Source: DASRYH01 sp035687245 (lineage in GTDB: Bacteria; Actinomycetota; Coriobacteriia; Anaerosomatales; PHET01). From it: DNA of 64,000 bases. Below the pieces are notes generated by a model. The model ran no database searches and was not told where the DNA came from. It was given only the letters and a program-made list of their open reading frames with translations. The DNA is taken from NCBI GenBank assembly GCA_035687245.1, contig DASRYH010000028.1, positions 62,001 to 126,000 on the forward strand, written 5' to 3'. Shown here in pieces: positions 8,494-18,150 of this stretch (positions are counted from its first letter, which is position 1; every line of letters begins with the position of its first letter). The position numbers and the translations under genes are program-made.

Positions 8494-9546
8494 TTAGTCC
8501 GGCGACGCCTCCAGCTTCGCGAAGATCATGCGGCCGGCCGACGTCTGCAGCACCGAGGTCACCTCGACGCTGCTCTCCTCTCCGACGTGCTCGCGGCCAT
8601 CGGCCACGACCACCATCGTACCGTCTTCGAGGTAGCCTACACCCTGTCCCTGCTCCTTGCCTTGGCGAGCGATCTTGAGGTGAATCGTGTCGCCCGGCAG
8701 GAAGTTGGGCCGCAGTGCTTCGGCGATCTCGTTGAGGTTGAGAACGTCGATGCCGCGCACGCGCGCCACCTTGGTGAGGTTGAAGTCGACGGTCGCGACC
8801 GTGGCACCCGTATCGACCGCCACGCGCATGAGTTTGTCGTCGACGCCCGCCAGTTCCGGGTAGTCGACCTCGAGCACTTCGATCGCGTCGTGGTCGGGCA
8901 GGGTGGCCAGCAGGTCGAGGCCACGGCGACCGCGCGCCCTGCGCGTGTCATCTGCCGAATCGGAAAGGGTGTGCAACTCCGCGAGCACGAACCGTGGGAC
9001 ACGGAGCTTGCCGTGCAAGACGCCGAGCTTGCGCAGGTCGACGAAGCGGCCATCGATGATGGTGCTGGTGTCGAGCACGGTCAGCAGCTCTTCGGCGGGT
9101 CTGAGCTCGACGGGTGCCAGCGCCGGGAAGTGCGAGACGAACTCGCGCCGGCGCGTGAGAGCGGCGACCACGCCGAGATAGCCCGCTACGGCGAAGAGCA
9201 GGATCGAGACGCCCAGAGCTAGCGTCTGCGGCTGCAGCAGACGTAGAGGCTGAGAAGCCAAGAAGGCTATGAGCAGGCCGACGACGAGACCGACCGTGCC
9301 AAGAAGCAGGTCGGCTCCAGAGAGTTCGGCGGCCCATGTCTGTACTCGGGTGACCATGGCGGTGAGCTCGCGCCCGATGATTCCACCGGCGACATACCCG
9401 ATCGCTGCTCCAAGAATGACGAATAGAAAGATGACGTAGCTGGGAGCAAGACCGAGCTGTGACTGCCAGTCGACCAGTCGTGTTGCTAGCCACCCGCCCA
9501 CGAGTCCCCCAAGAACGAGGACAAACCGGGTGAGTGCGAGGATCAT
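8494..9546 (-). CDS. Membrane PIN/TRAM-domain protein, YacL family
   Basis: The 350-aa protein has four predicted membrane segments in the first ~130 residues (starting MILALTRFVLVLGGLVGG). A PIN nuclease-like domain follows (VLDTSTIIDGRFVDL, LRVPRFVLAELHTL, DDKLMRVAVDTGATVATVDF), with the acidic PIN residues present. A C-terminal TRAM domain (GDTIHLKIARQGKEQGQGVG) would bind RNA. The role of YacL is not settled; membrane-tethered RNase is the usual suggestion. ATG 9546 is chosen because it starts directly at the first membrane helix. It lies between disA and ispD as in many Gram-positives. Confidence 0.92.
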   Translation of the reverse strand: MILALTRFVLVLGGLVGGWLATRLVDWQSQLGLAPSYVIFLFVILGAAIGYVAGGIIGRELTAMVTRVQTWAAELSGADLLLGTVGLVVGLLIAFLASQPLRLLQPQTLALGVSILLFAVAGYLGVVAALTRRREFVSHFPALAPVELRPAEELLTVLDTSTIIDGRFVDLRKLGVLHGKLRVPRFVLAELHTLSDSADDTRRARGRRGLDLLATLPDHDAIEVLEVDYPELAGVDDKLMRVAVDTGATVATVDFNLTKVARVRGIDVLNLNEIAEALRPNFLPGDTIHLKIARQGKEQGQGVGYLEDGTMVVVADGREHVGEESSVEVTSVLQTSAGRMIFAKLEASPD

Positions 9547-9654
9547 GTCAACGGCACATGCGGTCAGTAGCTGACATCGACCGCGGCGGCCCCCACCTCC
9601 TTTCGCGCCCTTCGGGCGCCTCCACAAGTCTATCGGCATTCGCCGATGTTGGCG

Positions 9655-10722
9655 TTAGACGGAAACGTGCGCTTTCACTCGCGCCAGGCCGGCGTGAATC
9701 GCCCGTGCCCGACGGTCGCCGACCCCGTCGACAGCGTCGAGCTCCTCCACCGTGGATCGCGAGATATCGCCAAGGTTGCCGAAGCGGTCGACGATGCGCG
9801 TGACCACGCTGCCGGGAAGCATCGGAATCTGCCCGAGGGCCCGGAAGCCACGCGCTCGCAGATGCTGTTCGGCATGCTCTGAGATGGTGAGCCCGAGCTC
9901 GTGAGAGATCGATTCGGGCTCGAGAAGCCGGTCGTGAGGAAGGTCGGCGAGCCGCTCGCGCACCACCGAGATGTGGCGCGGCGCGGGGTCATCAGCGTAG
10001 TCGCGCACTACGAGCGTGTACTGCTCGCTCACTCCGGCCGCGAGCTCGTCGGACTGCATGCGCACGAGGCGGCCCTCCGTGCCCAGCTGCATCGTGTAGA
10101 GCGATACCTCGCGCAGGACACGACGCATCATCTCGAAGCGCCCGAGCACTTCGGCGACGTCGCCCAGCGTCACGAGGTCCTGGAACTCAAGCAGGGTGAG
10201 CCGCTCGAGCATCTCGTCGAGGCGCTGGCGGTAGTTCTGCAGCGTCTGGATCGCCTGGTTGGCCTTGGACAGCAGTACGACGATGTCGTCGAGGGTGATT
10301 CGGCGTCCTTGAAGGTAGAGGTTGACCACGCTTCGGCGCTGCGAGATCGCGATCACCAGCGCATCGGTCTGGCGGGAGACGCGCTCAGCGGTGCGGTGGC
10401 GCATGCCCGTCTCGTCGCTGGGCAGATTCGAGTCGGGAACGAGGTGCACGTTCGCCTTGAGGATGTGATGGGCCTCTGCGTCGAGCACTATCGCGCCGTC
10501 CATCTTCGAGAGTTCGAAGAGGCGCTGCGCGGTGAAGGGCACTTCGAGCGTGAATCCGCCGTTGCACAGCGGGCCTACCTCGGCCAGATCGCCGACGATG
10601 ATGAGCGCACCCGAACGCGCAGACAGAATCATGTCGATCGCCTCGCGCAGGGATGTACCCGGCGCGACCTTGCGGAGTTCGGCCGACATGATCTCGTGGA
10701 GTGTCCGCTTTGCCTCTGTCAT
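9655..10722 (-). CDS. disA: DNA integrity scanning diadenylate cyclase DisA
   Basis: The 355-aa protein makes c-di-AMP. The diadenylate cyclase motifs are both intact: DGA (residues 75-77, in SKMDGAIVLD) and RHRTA (108-112, in GMRHRTAERV). A helical linker follows, and a C-terminal helix-hairpin-helix domain (LPGSVVTRIVDRFGNLGDIS, VEELDAVDGVGDRRARAI) binds branched DNA. ATG 10722 gives the normal family length; the in-frame extension upstream is not family-like. It lies directly downstream of radA, its known functional partner in Bacillus. Confidence 0.97.
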   Translation of the reverse strand: MTEAKRTLHEIMSAELRKVAPGTSLREAIDMILSARSGALIIVGDLAEVGPLCNGGFTLEVPFTAQRLFELSKMDGAIVLDAEAHHILKANVHLVPDSNLPSDETGMRHRTAERVSRQTDALVIAISQRRSVVNLYLQGRRITLDDIVVLLSKANQAIQTLQNYRQRLDEMLERLTLLEFQDLVTLGDVAEVLGRFEMMRRVLREVSLYTMQLGTEGRLVRMQSDELAAGVSEQYTLVVRDYADDPAPRHISVVRERLADLPHDRLLEPESISHELGLTISEHAEQHLRARGFRALGQIPMLPGSVVTRIVDRFGNLGDISRSTVEELDAVDGVGDRRARAIHAGLARVKAHVSV

Positions 10723-10766
10723 CTGCGTGTGTGCCCCTCGTTGGTTGTGTGCTGTGTCGATTCTAC

Positions 10767-12116
10767 CTAGAGTGCCCGCTCCACTGCCTCGGCAACCGTC
10801 GAGACGGGTTTGAACAGCGGCCCCGGATCCAACGAGCCGGAGGGCGTCGCCCCGAGAACGCACGACATCCCGAGCCGCTCGGCTTCCTTCATCCGTACCC
10901 CAATCTGCGGGACGGGACGCACATGACCAGTCAGCCCGACCTCGCCGAAAGCGGCGGTGTCGAGGGCCATCGGACGCCCGGTGATCGCAGAGGCCAGCGC
11001 AAGCGCGAGCGGCAGGTCCGCCGCAGGCTCGCTGATGCGCAGCCCACCCGCCACTGAGACCAAGACGTCCTGGCCGGCAAACGATAGCCCGGCCCGGCGC
11101 TCGAGCACCGCAACCACCTGCAGGAGACGCGCGGTGTCCAGACCGGTGGAGAGCCTGCGCGGGCTGGGCAGGTAGCTCGGCGTGACAAGCGCCTGAATCT
11201 CCACGAGCAGCGGACGTGAGCCTTCCACTGCGACCATCACTGCCGAGCCGGCAACAGGCTCCGTCCTTTCGGCAAGCAAGGCCGCCGAAGGCGACTCGAC
11301 AGGCGACAGACCGGCCTCGGTCATCTCGAAGATACCGAGCTCAGAGGAGGAGCCGAAGCGGTTCTTCACGGAACGCACGATGCGGAAGGCGTGATCGCGG
11401 TCGCCCTCGAAGTACAGGACGGCATCGACCATGTGCTCGAGCACGCGGGGGCCGGCGATCGCGCCTTCTTTGGTCACGTGTCCGACGATAAGCGTGATGA
11501 CGTTGAGATCCTTGGCGATACGCATCAGGCGCGCTGTGCACGCGCGCACCTGACCCACACTGCCGGGCGCGCCCTCGAGGTCTGAGTCGAACGCGGTCTG
11601 AATCGAGTCGAGGACGAGAATCGCGGGCTTCTCCTGCCGAACGGCCTGCTCGACCGCCCCTATGTTGAGCTCGGGCAGCAGCGAGACGCGGTCCGAGTTC
11701 ACCCCCAGCCTGCGTGCCCGCAGGCCGATCTGGGAGGGCGACTCTTCGCCGCAGACGTAGAGCACGTCGAGGCCGGACGAGGCAAGGCTGTCGGCCGCCT
11801 GCAGCAGCAGGGTGGACTTGCCGATGCCCGGCTCGCCACCGAGCAGCACAAGCGAGCCCGGAACGAGCCCGCCACCAAGAACGCGGTCCAGCTCGCCGAT
11901 GCCTGTGGAGACGCGCGGCACATCCTCGGAGCCGACCTCGCTGAGCTTCACTGCGGTGGCCGAAAGGTGCGCAGCCCGTCCCCCACCGGGTCCGGGCTGC
12001 GTGATCTCTTCAACATAGGTGCCGAACTCACCGCATTCGCTGCAGCGACCCATCCAGCGCGGCGCGCTCGCCCCGCACTGCTGGCACCTCCATACGGTCC
12101 GTGACTTCGCCGCCAC
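10767..12116 (-). CDS. radA: DNA repair protein RadA (Sms)
   Basis: The 449-aa protein has the four-Cys zinc finger (CQQCGASAPRWMGRCSECG, residues 11-29), a RecA-like ATPase with Walker A GEPGIGKST, the RadA-specific KNRFG motif (SVKNRFGSSSELGIF) and a C-terminal Lon-like domain. It acts as a branch-migration helicase in recombination. The stop lies in the disA upstream region, 44 bases from the disA start, and the start is 2 bases after the clpC stop. Confidence 0.97.
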   Translation of the reverse strand: MAAKSRTVWRCQQCGASAPRWMGRCSECGEFGTYVEEITQPGPGGGRAAHLSATAVKLSEVGSEDVPRVSTGIGELDRVLGGGLVPGSLVLLGGEPGIGKSTLLLQAADSLASSGLDVLYVCGEESPSQIGLRARRLGVNSDRVSLLPELNIGAVEQAVRQEKPAILVLDSIQTAFDSDLEGAPGSVGQVRACTARLMRIAKDLNVITLIVGHVTKEGAIAGPRVLEHMVDAVLYFEGDRDHAFRIVRSVKNRFGSSSELGIFEMTEAGLSPVESPSAALLAERTEPVAGSAVMVAVEGSRPLLVEIQALVTPSYLPSPRRLSTGLDTARLLQVVAVLERRAGLSFAGQDVLVSVAGGLRISEPAADLPLALALASAITGRPMALDTAAFGEVGLTGHVRPVPQIGVRMKEAERLGMSCVLGATPSGSLDPGPLFKPVSTVAEAVERAL

Positions 12117-12118
12117 CC

Positions 12119-14689
12119 CTAGGCGCCCGACGCTCCGCCGACGGTCTCGCCGCCGCTACCGCGAGAGCGCGACGTGCGGCGAGCGGGAGTCACAGGCGCC
12201 TCTACCTCAGGCGCAGGCTCATCGACGCTGGTGGGTACCGCGACGACGCCCTCGCCTTTGCGGAACACGAAGGCGCCCGCGTCGTCCACATACGCTTCGA
12301 TCACGTCGCCGGTCTTCCACAGCGCCGAAAGGATCTGCTCAGAGAGCGGATCTTCCACGAGGCGCTGGATCGCGCGGCGAAGCGGACGCGCGCCGAGTGT
12401 GGGATCGAAGCCCTCCTTGGCCAGCATCGTGCGCGCCTCCGGCGTGAGCTTGATCGACATGCCGTGCAGCATGAGCTGGTCACGGGTGCGCGCGATCATG
12501 AGATCGACGATCTGCTCGATCTCTTCGGCCGAAAGGTCGTGGAAGACGATGACCTCGTCGACGCGGTTGAGGAGCTCGGGGCGGAAGAGCGTCTTGAGCT
12601 CACCGGTCACGCGCGACTTCACGTCGTCGTAGGCCATCTTGCCATCCGACGACTTGGGCGCGAATCCAAGCGACGTCGTCTTGACGATGTCGCGAGCGCC
12701 TATGTTGCTCGTCATGATGATGATTGCGTTCTTGAAGTCGACCTTGCGGCCCTGGGCGTCGGTCAGACGGCCCTCCTCAAGAATCTGCAGCAAGATGTTG
12801 AAGACGTCGGGGTGAGCCTTCTCGATCTCGTCGAAGAGGATGACCGAGTACGGCTTGCGACGGACGAGCTCGGTGAGCTGGCCGCCTTCGTCGAAGCCTA
12901 CGTAGCCCGGAGGCGAACCGATCAGGCGCGACACGGTGTGCTTCTCCATGTACTCACTCATGTCGAGCGAGATGAGCGACTCCTCAGTGCCGAAGAGGAA
13001 CTCCGCAAGCGCCTTCGCAAGTTCGGTCTTACCCACGCCCGACGGGCCGAGGAAGATGAACGAGCCAGACGGGCGGCGGGGGTCCTTCAGGCCGGCACGC
13101 GCACGGCGGATGGCCTTGGATACCGACGTGACAGCCTCGTCCTGGCCGACGAGACGCTCGTGCAATACCGTCTCCATGCGCAGAAGCTTGGCGGTCTCTT
13201 CCTCGGTCAGCTCGGTGACCGGTACGCCGGTCCACATCGAGACGACTTCGGCGATCTCCTTCTCCGTGACCTCGACGACCCTGCGGTTGTCGGGCTTCAT
13301 CCACTCTTCTTCCATCGCGCGCTTCTCCGAGAGCACCTGCTTCTCGACGTCTCGCAGCGAGGCTGCCTTCTCGAACTCCTGGGCCTCGATGGATGCTTCT
13401 TTCTCGGCACGCACCTGGCGCAGGCGGTCTTCGACCTCTTTCACGCCCGGGGGCGCAGTCATCATGCGGATGCGCATCTTGGCGCCCGCCTCGTCGATGA
13501 GGTCGATCGCCTTATCCGGCAGGAAGCGGTCGGAGATGTAGCGGTCCGCGAGGTTGGCGGCAGCGTCGATCGCCGAATCGGTGATGCTCACGCGGTGATG
13601 CGCTTCGTAGCGGTCGCGTAGGCCCTTCAGGATCTGAATCGTCTCGGAGACGCTCGGCTCGCCGACCTGAATCGGCTGGAAGCGGCGCTCGAGCGCGGGG
13701 TCCTTCTCGACGTACTTGCGGTACTCGTCGAGGGTGGTCGCGCCGATGGTCTGCAGCTCGCCGCGGGCGAGCGCCGGCTTGATGATGCTCGCGGCATCGA
13801 TCGCGCCTTCTGCGGCACCCGCGCCAACCAGCGTGTGCATCTCGTCGACGAACAGGATGATGTCGCCGCGCTCGCGGATCTCCTTCATGACCTTCTTGAG
13901 GCGGTCCTCGAACTCGCCGCGGTACTTGCTGCCCGCGACGAGTGCTGCGAGATCGAGCGTGTAGAGGTGCTTGTCCTTGATCGTCTCGGGAACCTCGTCG
14001 GCGGCGATGCGCTGCGCGAGTCCTTCGGCAACAGCGGTCTTGCCCACACCGGGCTCACCGATGAGAACCGGGTTGTTCTTGGTGCGGCGCGAGAGGATCT
14101 GCATCACGCGCTCGATCTCATTCTCGCGGCCGATGACCGGGTCGAGCTTGCCATCGCGCGCCTGGCGCGTCAGGTTGCGGCCGAACTCGTCGAGCATCGA
14201 CTGCCCGCCACTGCCGCCGCGGCGCTCGTCCACGCCTTCGGCCTGCTTGCTGTAGTGGCCGGAGAGCAGCTGAATCACTGCCGAACGAACCTTCTCGAGG
14301 TCCGCGCCAAGGTTGAGCAGCACCTGGGCGGCAACGCCTTCGCCCTCGCGAATCAGGCCGAGCAGGATGTGCTCGGTGCCGATGTAGTTGTGGCCGAGCT
14401 GCAGCGCCTCGCGCAAAGACAGCTCCAGCACCTTCTTCGCACGCGGCGTGAACGGGATGTGGCCGGTGGGCACGAAGGTGCCGCGACCGATGAGGTCCTC
14501 GACCTGCCCGTGAACGTCCTCAAGCGAGATGTTGAGCGACTCTAGTGCCTTAGCGGCGATGCCGTCCTGCTCGCGGATGAGGCCGAGCAACAGGTGCTCG
14601 GTCCCGATGTAGTTCTGGTTGAGCATGCGCGCTTCTTCTTGTGCGTAGACGACTACGCGACGCGCCTTCTCCGTGAATCGCTCGAACAT
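12119..14689 (-). CDS. clpC: ATP-dependent Clp protease ATPase subunit ClpC
   Basis: The 856-aa AAA+ unfoldase has a double Clp-N domain (MFERFTEKARRVVVYAQEEA), two Walker A sites (GEPGVGKTAVAEGL and GPSGVGKTELAKAL), a middle UVR-containing coiled coil (EKEASIEAQEFEKAASLRD) and the D2 domain, which would feed ClpP. The usual upstream partners ctsR, mcsA and mcsB are not present; lysS and greA lie upstream instead. In actinobacteria clpC is commonly under ClgR, but I could not identify a convincing ClgR box. A TATACT -10-like element lies about 70 bases upstream of the ATG. clpP is not in the window. Confidence 0.98.
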   Translation of the reverse strand: MFERFTEKARRVVVYAQEEARMLNQNYIGTEHLLLGLIREQDGIAAKALESLNISLEDVHGQVEDLIGRGTFVPTGHIPFTPRAKKVLELSLREALQLGHNYIGTEHILLGLIREGEGVAAQVLLNLGADLEKVRSAVIQLLSGHYSKQAEGVDERRGGSGGQSMLDEFGRNLTRQARDGKLDPVIGRENEIERVMQILSRRTKNNPVLIGEPGVGKTAVAEGLAQRIAADEVPETIKDKHLYTLDLAALVAGSKYRGEFEDRLKKVMKEIRERGDIILFVDEMHTLVGAGAAEGAIDAASIIKPALARGELQTIGATTLDEYRKYVEKDPALERRFQPIQVGEPSVSETIQILKGLRDRYEAHHRVSITDSAIDAAANLADRYISDRFLPDKAIDLIDEAGAKMRIRMMTAPPGVKEVEDRLRQVRAEKEASIEAQEFEKAASLRDVEKQVLSEKRAMEEEWMKPDNRRVVEVTEKEIAEVVSMWTGVPVTELTEEETAKLLRMETVLHERLVGQDEAVTSVSKAIRRARAGLKDPRRPSGSFIFLGPSGVGKTELAKALAEFLFGTEESLISLDMSEYMEKHTVSRLIGSPPGYVGFDEGGQLTELVRRKPYSVILFDEIEKAHPDVFNILLQILEEGRLTDAQGRKVDFKNAIIIMTSNIGARDIVKTTSLGFAPKSSDGKMAYDDVKSRVTGELKTLFRPELLNRVDEVIVFHDLSAEEIEQIVDLMIARTRDQLMLHGMSIKLTPEARTMLAKEGFDPTLGARPLRRAIQRLVEDPLSEQILSALWKTGDVIEAYVDDAGAFVFRKGEGVVAVPTSVDEPAPEVEAPVTPARRTSRSRGSGGETVGGASGA

Positions 14690-14792
14690 GAGCGCCTCCC
14701 TATGGCAAACGGCCGGACCACGATACCGACCGAGCTATCTCTCATTCGTATCGGAAGTATACCCGCGCAACGTGACACGCAGCGGCAAGTAG

Positions 14793-14820
14793 GTGTGGCA
14801 AAGCAAGGAAAGTGCCACAC
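14793..14820 (-). terminator. Inverted repeat between lysS and clpC, possible terminator
   Basis: Arms GTGTGGCA (14793-14800) and TGCCACAC (14813-14820) are perfect with a 12-base loop. The 266-base gap between lysS and clpC has no gene. The hairpin may end the greA-lysS transcript, but its T-tract is poor, so an operator for clpC is the alternative. Confidence 0.45.
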
Positions 14821-14955
14821 ATCTAAGTCTGATGCGCTTAGATTTACGGCGATTCATCCCGACAGGCCAAGCAGCGGGTTCGCAAAGGCGAGTTGGCGTG
14901 GGTATGGCGAGGGCAATCGAAGGGCCGCGACCTGGGCGAAGACGCGGAGGTGCGC

Positions 14956-16455
14956 TTAGGCCTCAGGCCGCATGTGCGGGAAGAGCAGCACGTCGCGGAT
15001 GGACGGCGAGTCGGTCAGCAGCATCACCAGGCGGTCGATGCCGATTCCCAGACCGCCGGCGGGCGGCATGCCGTACTCCTGCGCGCGCAGGTAGTCTTCG
15101 TCGACCCACATCGCTTCGTCGTCGCCGGCATCCTTGGCTGCGGCCTGCTTTTCGAAGCGGCCGCGCTGGTCGACCGGGTCGACGAGCTCAGAGAAGGCGT
15201 TGGCGAACTCGCGACCTGTGATGATGAGTTCGAAGCGGTCGGTGAGCTCGGAGTCCTCGTCATTTCGGCGAGCAAGCGGCGAAGTCTCCGCCGGATACAT
15301 GGTCACGAAGGTCGGCTCGATGAGGGTGTGCTCCACGAGCTTCTCGAACAGCTCGGTAAGCAGCTTGCCCGCGCCCCACGACTTCTCGACCGGCACCTCG
15401 TGCTTGTCGCACAGCGCACGCAGCTCGTCGAGCGGAGTGTGGACGCTTACCTCGACGCCGGCGGCTTCGCTGGTGAGCTCAGCCATCGTGGCTCGGCGCC
15501 ACGGCGACTCGAGCGAGACCTGCATGCCCTGGTAGTCGAAGTCGAGCGTGCCGAGCACTTCGCGTGCGGCGTTCGTGATGATGCCTTCGGTCAGCTCCAG
15601 CATCGTCTGCATATTGCCGAAGGCCTGATAGGCCTCGAGCATCGTGAACTCGGGGTTGTGCCGCGGCGACATGCCCTCGTTGCGGAACGAGCGATTGATC
15701 TCGTAAACACGCTCGAAGCCGCCCACAAGCAGGCGCTTCAGGTAGAGCTCGGGCGCGATACGCAGGTAGAGCGGCATATCGAGCGCGTTGTGGTGCGTCA
15801 CGAACGGGCGCGCGGTCGCGCCACCCGGGATCGGCTGGAGCATCGGCGTCTCGACCTCGAGGTAGCCCTGCGACTCCATGTAGCGCCGAATCGAGGCGAT
15901 GATCTTGAAGCGCGTCTCGAAGACGCCGCGCACCTCGGGGTTCGCGATCAGGTCCACGTAGCGGCGGCGATAGCGCGTCTCTTGGTCAGTGAGCCCGTGG
16001 AACTTCTCGGGCAGCGGAGATAGCGACTTCGAGAGCAGCGTCACCACGGTCGGCTGGACCGATAGCTCGCCGCGACGAGAGCGCAGGACGGTGCCGGTCG
16101 CGCCGACCCAGTCACCGAGGTCGAGGTCTTTGGCCGCCGAAAACGCCTCGTCGCCGAGGACGTTCACCCGGCAGAAGAGCTGTATCTCACCGGTGGCGTC
16201 GCGCAGAACGAGGAAGGCCATCTTGCCCTGATCGCGCTTGGCCACGAGACGGCCGGCGATGGTGACGACGTCGTCGGTCTCAGCACCTGCCTCGAGAGCG
16301 GCGTGACGCTCCAGCAGCTCAGCAGTGCGAGCGGTGATCTCGAAACCGTTGACGAAGGGTTCGACGCCAGCCGCGCGCAGTGCGTCGAGCTTCGCTCGCC
16401 GGACGACGAACGGGTCGTCCTCAGACTCGAGGGGCTCGCGGACGTCGTCAGACAT
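14956..16455 (-). CDS. lysS: Lysyl-tRNA synthetase (class II)
   Basis: The 499-aa protein has the N-terminal OB-fold anticodon domain (VTIAGRLVAKRDQGKMAFLVLRD) and the class II catalytic core. Motif 2 appears in FRNEGMSPRHNPEFTMLE and motif 3 in GLGIGIDRLVMLLTDSPSIRD, ending with the typical RDVLLFPHMRPE. All elements and the length are as in LysRS. Its start overlaps the greA stop by one base, so the two are co-transcribed. Confidence 0.98.
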   Translation of the reverse strand: MSDDVREPLESEDDPFVVRRAKLDALRAAGVEPFVNGFEITARTAELLERHAALEAGAETDDVVTIAGRLVAKRDQGKMAFLVLRDATGEIQLFCRVNVLGDEAFSAAKDLDLGDWVGATGTVLRSRRGELSVQPTVVTLLSKSLSPLPEKFHGLTDQETRYRRRYVDLIANPEVRGVFETRFKIIASIRRYMESQGYLEVETPMLQPIPGGATARPFVTHHNALDMPLYLRIAPELYLKRLLVGGFERVYEINRSFRNEGMSPRHNPEFTMLEAYQAFGNMQTMLELTEGIITNAAREVLGTLDFDYQGMQVSLESPWRRATMAELTSEAAGVEVSVHTPLDELRALCDKHEVPVEKSWGAGKLLTELFEKLVEHTLIEPTFVTMYPAETSPLARRNDEDSELTDRFELIITGREFANAFSELVDPVDQRGRFEKQAAAKDAGDDEAMWVDEDYLRAQEYGMPPAGGLGIGIDRLVMLLTDSPSIRDVLLFPHMRPEA

Positions 16456-16931
16456 CAGGAACGCGAGATCTTGACGATCTCGTACTCGATGACGGCGCCG
16501 CGCGGGGTGGTGACCTGAACGACCTCGCCCTTCTTGTGGCCCATGATGGACTGACCGACCGGCGACTCGTTGCTGATGCGGTCGTGCGCCGGGTCGGCCT
16601 CGGCGGAGCCGACGACCTGGTAGGCGTGAACATCACCGGTCTCGACGTCTTTGATCTCGACGTGAGCACCGAGCGTCACCTTGGTGGTGTTCTTGGGCGC
16701 GTCGATGATCGTCGCGTTAGCGAGAATCTGGTTGATCTCGATGATGCGGCTCTCGACCCATGCCTGCTCGTTCTTGGCGTCGTCGTACTCCGAGTTCTCG
16801 GAGATGTCGCCGAACTCCTTGGCTTCCTTGATGCGTTCGCCGACTTCGCGACGGCGAACCGTCTCGAGGTGGCGGAGTTCGTCTTCGAGCTTCGCCTGGC
16901 CTTCTGGCGTGAGCGCGATCTCTCTGTGCAT
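16455..16931 (-). CDS. greA: Transcription elongation factor GreA
   Basis: The 158-aa protein rescues backtracked RNA polymerase by stimulating transcript cleavage. The N-terminal coiled coil ends in GDISENSEYDDAKNEQ, which carries the acidic tip residues, and the C-terminal FKBP-like domain contains ISNESPVGQSIMGHKKGEVV. Length matches the family. A short hairpin (GCGTTAG 16955-16961 with CTAACGC 16986-16992) lies in the region upstream of its start. Confidence 0.97.
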   Translation of the reverse strand: MHREIALTPEGQAKLEDELRHLETVRRREVGERIKEAKEFGDISENSEYDDAKNEQAWVESRIIEINQILANATIIDAPKNTTKVTLGAHVEIKDVETGDVHAYQVVGSAEADPAHDRISNESPVGQSIMGHKKGEVVQVTTPRGAVIEYEIVKISRS

Positions 16932-16994
16932 CGATACTCCCTGTCGAGTTGCCCGCGTTAGACCCCCTGGCCGCAGGCATGGCCGCTAACGCAC

Positions 16995-17017
16995 GGACCG
17001 CCCATTGAGGGCGGCCC
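16995..17017 (-). terminator. Hairpin after tatA, possible terminator
   Basis: GGaCCGCCC (16995-17003) pairs with GGGCGGcCC (17009-17017) around a 5-base loop, with one mismatch. It lies downstream of tatA on the minus strand in the 186-base gap before greA. There is no strong T-run. Confidence 0.5.
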
Positions 17018-17117
17018 GTCGAAATGTCCACGAGATAATAAGCTGATACCAGCGCGAAGGCAACCGCGGGTCCGCTATGCGGAGCCCCTCTGGCGCCGTG
17101 CGCGAGTCGATATGAGG

Positions 17118-17357
17118 CTACTCGGACTTCGACTCAGACTTCGTCGGCTCGCTGCTGGCGACCGCATCGTTGTCGGAGAGAGCCTCTGTCTTCGCGGCCT
17201 TCTCTTCATCGTTGGCGGAGTCGAAGCCCTCGCGCACGTCCTTGACTGCCTTGCCGAACATGCGGCTGAGCTTCGGGATCTGCTTGGGCCCGAAGAGCAG
17301 AAGGATGATCACCAGGATGATGCCCAGTTCCATGGGGCCAAGTCCGAACAGGTTCAT
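17118..17357 (-). CDS. tatA: Sec-independent (Tat) translocase subunit TatA/E
   Basis: The 79-aa protein starts MNLFGLGPMELGIILVIILL, the single N-terminal membrane helix of TatA, followed by LFGPKQIPKLSRMFGKAVKDV, the FGP hinge and amphipathic helix, and an acidic tail. It forms the twin-arginine export pore. ATG 17357 is chosen because it gives the canonical N-terminus. A twin-arginine substrate in this window is the hydrogenase small subunit (44086-45381). tatC is not in the window. Confidence 0.93.
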   Translation of the reverse strand: MNLFGLGPMELGIILVIILLLFGPKQIPKLSRMFGKAVKDVREGFDSANDEEKAAKTEALSDNDAVASSEPTKSESKSE

Positions 17358-17443
17358 CTCGTTCCTTACCTCCGTGTCGATCAATTCGTGTCGGCCGATG
17401 CCGGGCGGCCGTGGAAACGCCGAGGGCTAGCGTAGCACCCAAG

Positions 17444-18100
17444 TCATACGCCTGCCACGGTCTCTGTCCGTGACAGGTAGTACAGCGTGTTCATCAGTTC
17501 ACGCACCGGATCCGTGTTGTGAAGCACCACGTCATCGGAGACGGTCACGTACGTTGACGAGTAGTTCAAGATCACTTGCATCCCCGCCTTGCAGAGCCGG
17601 TCCGCTACGGCTTGCGCCGCCTCGGGAGGAACGGCAATCACGCCGAACCGGATGCTCTGCTCGCGCGCCACTCGCTCTAGCTCCGCGATATCGCGAACGA
17701 TTAGGTCGCCGAAGCGCTGACCGATCTTGCGGGGGTCGCTGTCAAAAAGGGCCGCAACCACGAAGCCTCGAGAACGCAGCCCGTCATACCTTGCGATAGC
17801 GGTGCCAAGGTTGCCTGCGCCCACGATTGCGAGCCGGTGTGAGTGGTCTGAGCCAAGGATTCGCTGGAGCCTGTCGACCAACATGCTGATGTCGTAGCCC
17901 ACTCCCCGCTTGCCGAACTGGCCGAAGTACGCGAGGTCACGACGAATCTGCGCGGCGTTGACTTCAGCGAGTTCGGAGAGCCGCGCCGAAGATGCGGTCT
18001 GGTCGCCTTCTCCGCGCAGGTGAAGTAGCGCATTGAGGTATGCGGGAAGCCGCTCGATGACGCCTTGCGGGATGCGGGAGTCTGTAGCTGGCAAGTGCAA
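17444..18100 (-). CDS. rex: Redox-sensing transcriptional repressor Rex
   Basis: The 218-aa protein has an N-terminal winged helix (SSARLSELAEVNAAQIRRDL, then YFGQFGKRGVGYD) and a Rossmann NAD(H)-binding domain with VGAGNLG at 93-99, plus the C-terminal domain-swap helix RELMNTLYYLSR. Rex leaves DNA when the NADH/NAD+ ratio rises and usually controls fermentative and respiratory genes. Its own promoter contains the palindrome GTAAC-N4-GTTAC, which recurs in front of the hydrogenase and the cytochrome operon (see 45720 and 53662). Autoregulation is therefore likely. Confidence 0.96.
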   Translation of the reverse strand: MHLPATDSRIPQGVIERLPAYLNALLHLRGEGDQTASSARLSELAEVNAAQIRRDLAYFGQFGKRGVGYDISMLVDRLQRILGSDHSHRLAIVGAGNLGTAIARYDGLRSRGFVVAALFDSDPRKIGQRFGDLIVRDIAELERVAREQSIRFGVIAVPPEAAQAVADRLCKAGMQVILNYSSTYVTVSDDVVLHNTDPVRELMNTLYYLSRTETVAGV

Positions 18101-18150
18101 AGGACGGCCCCTCGAATCGCTACCGGACGATTCGGATCAACAACCCAAAC

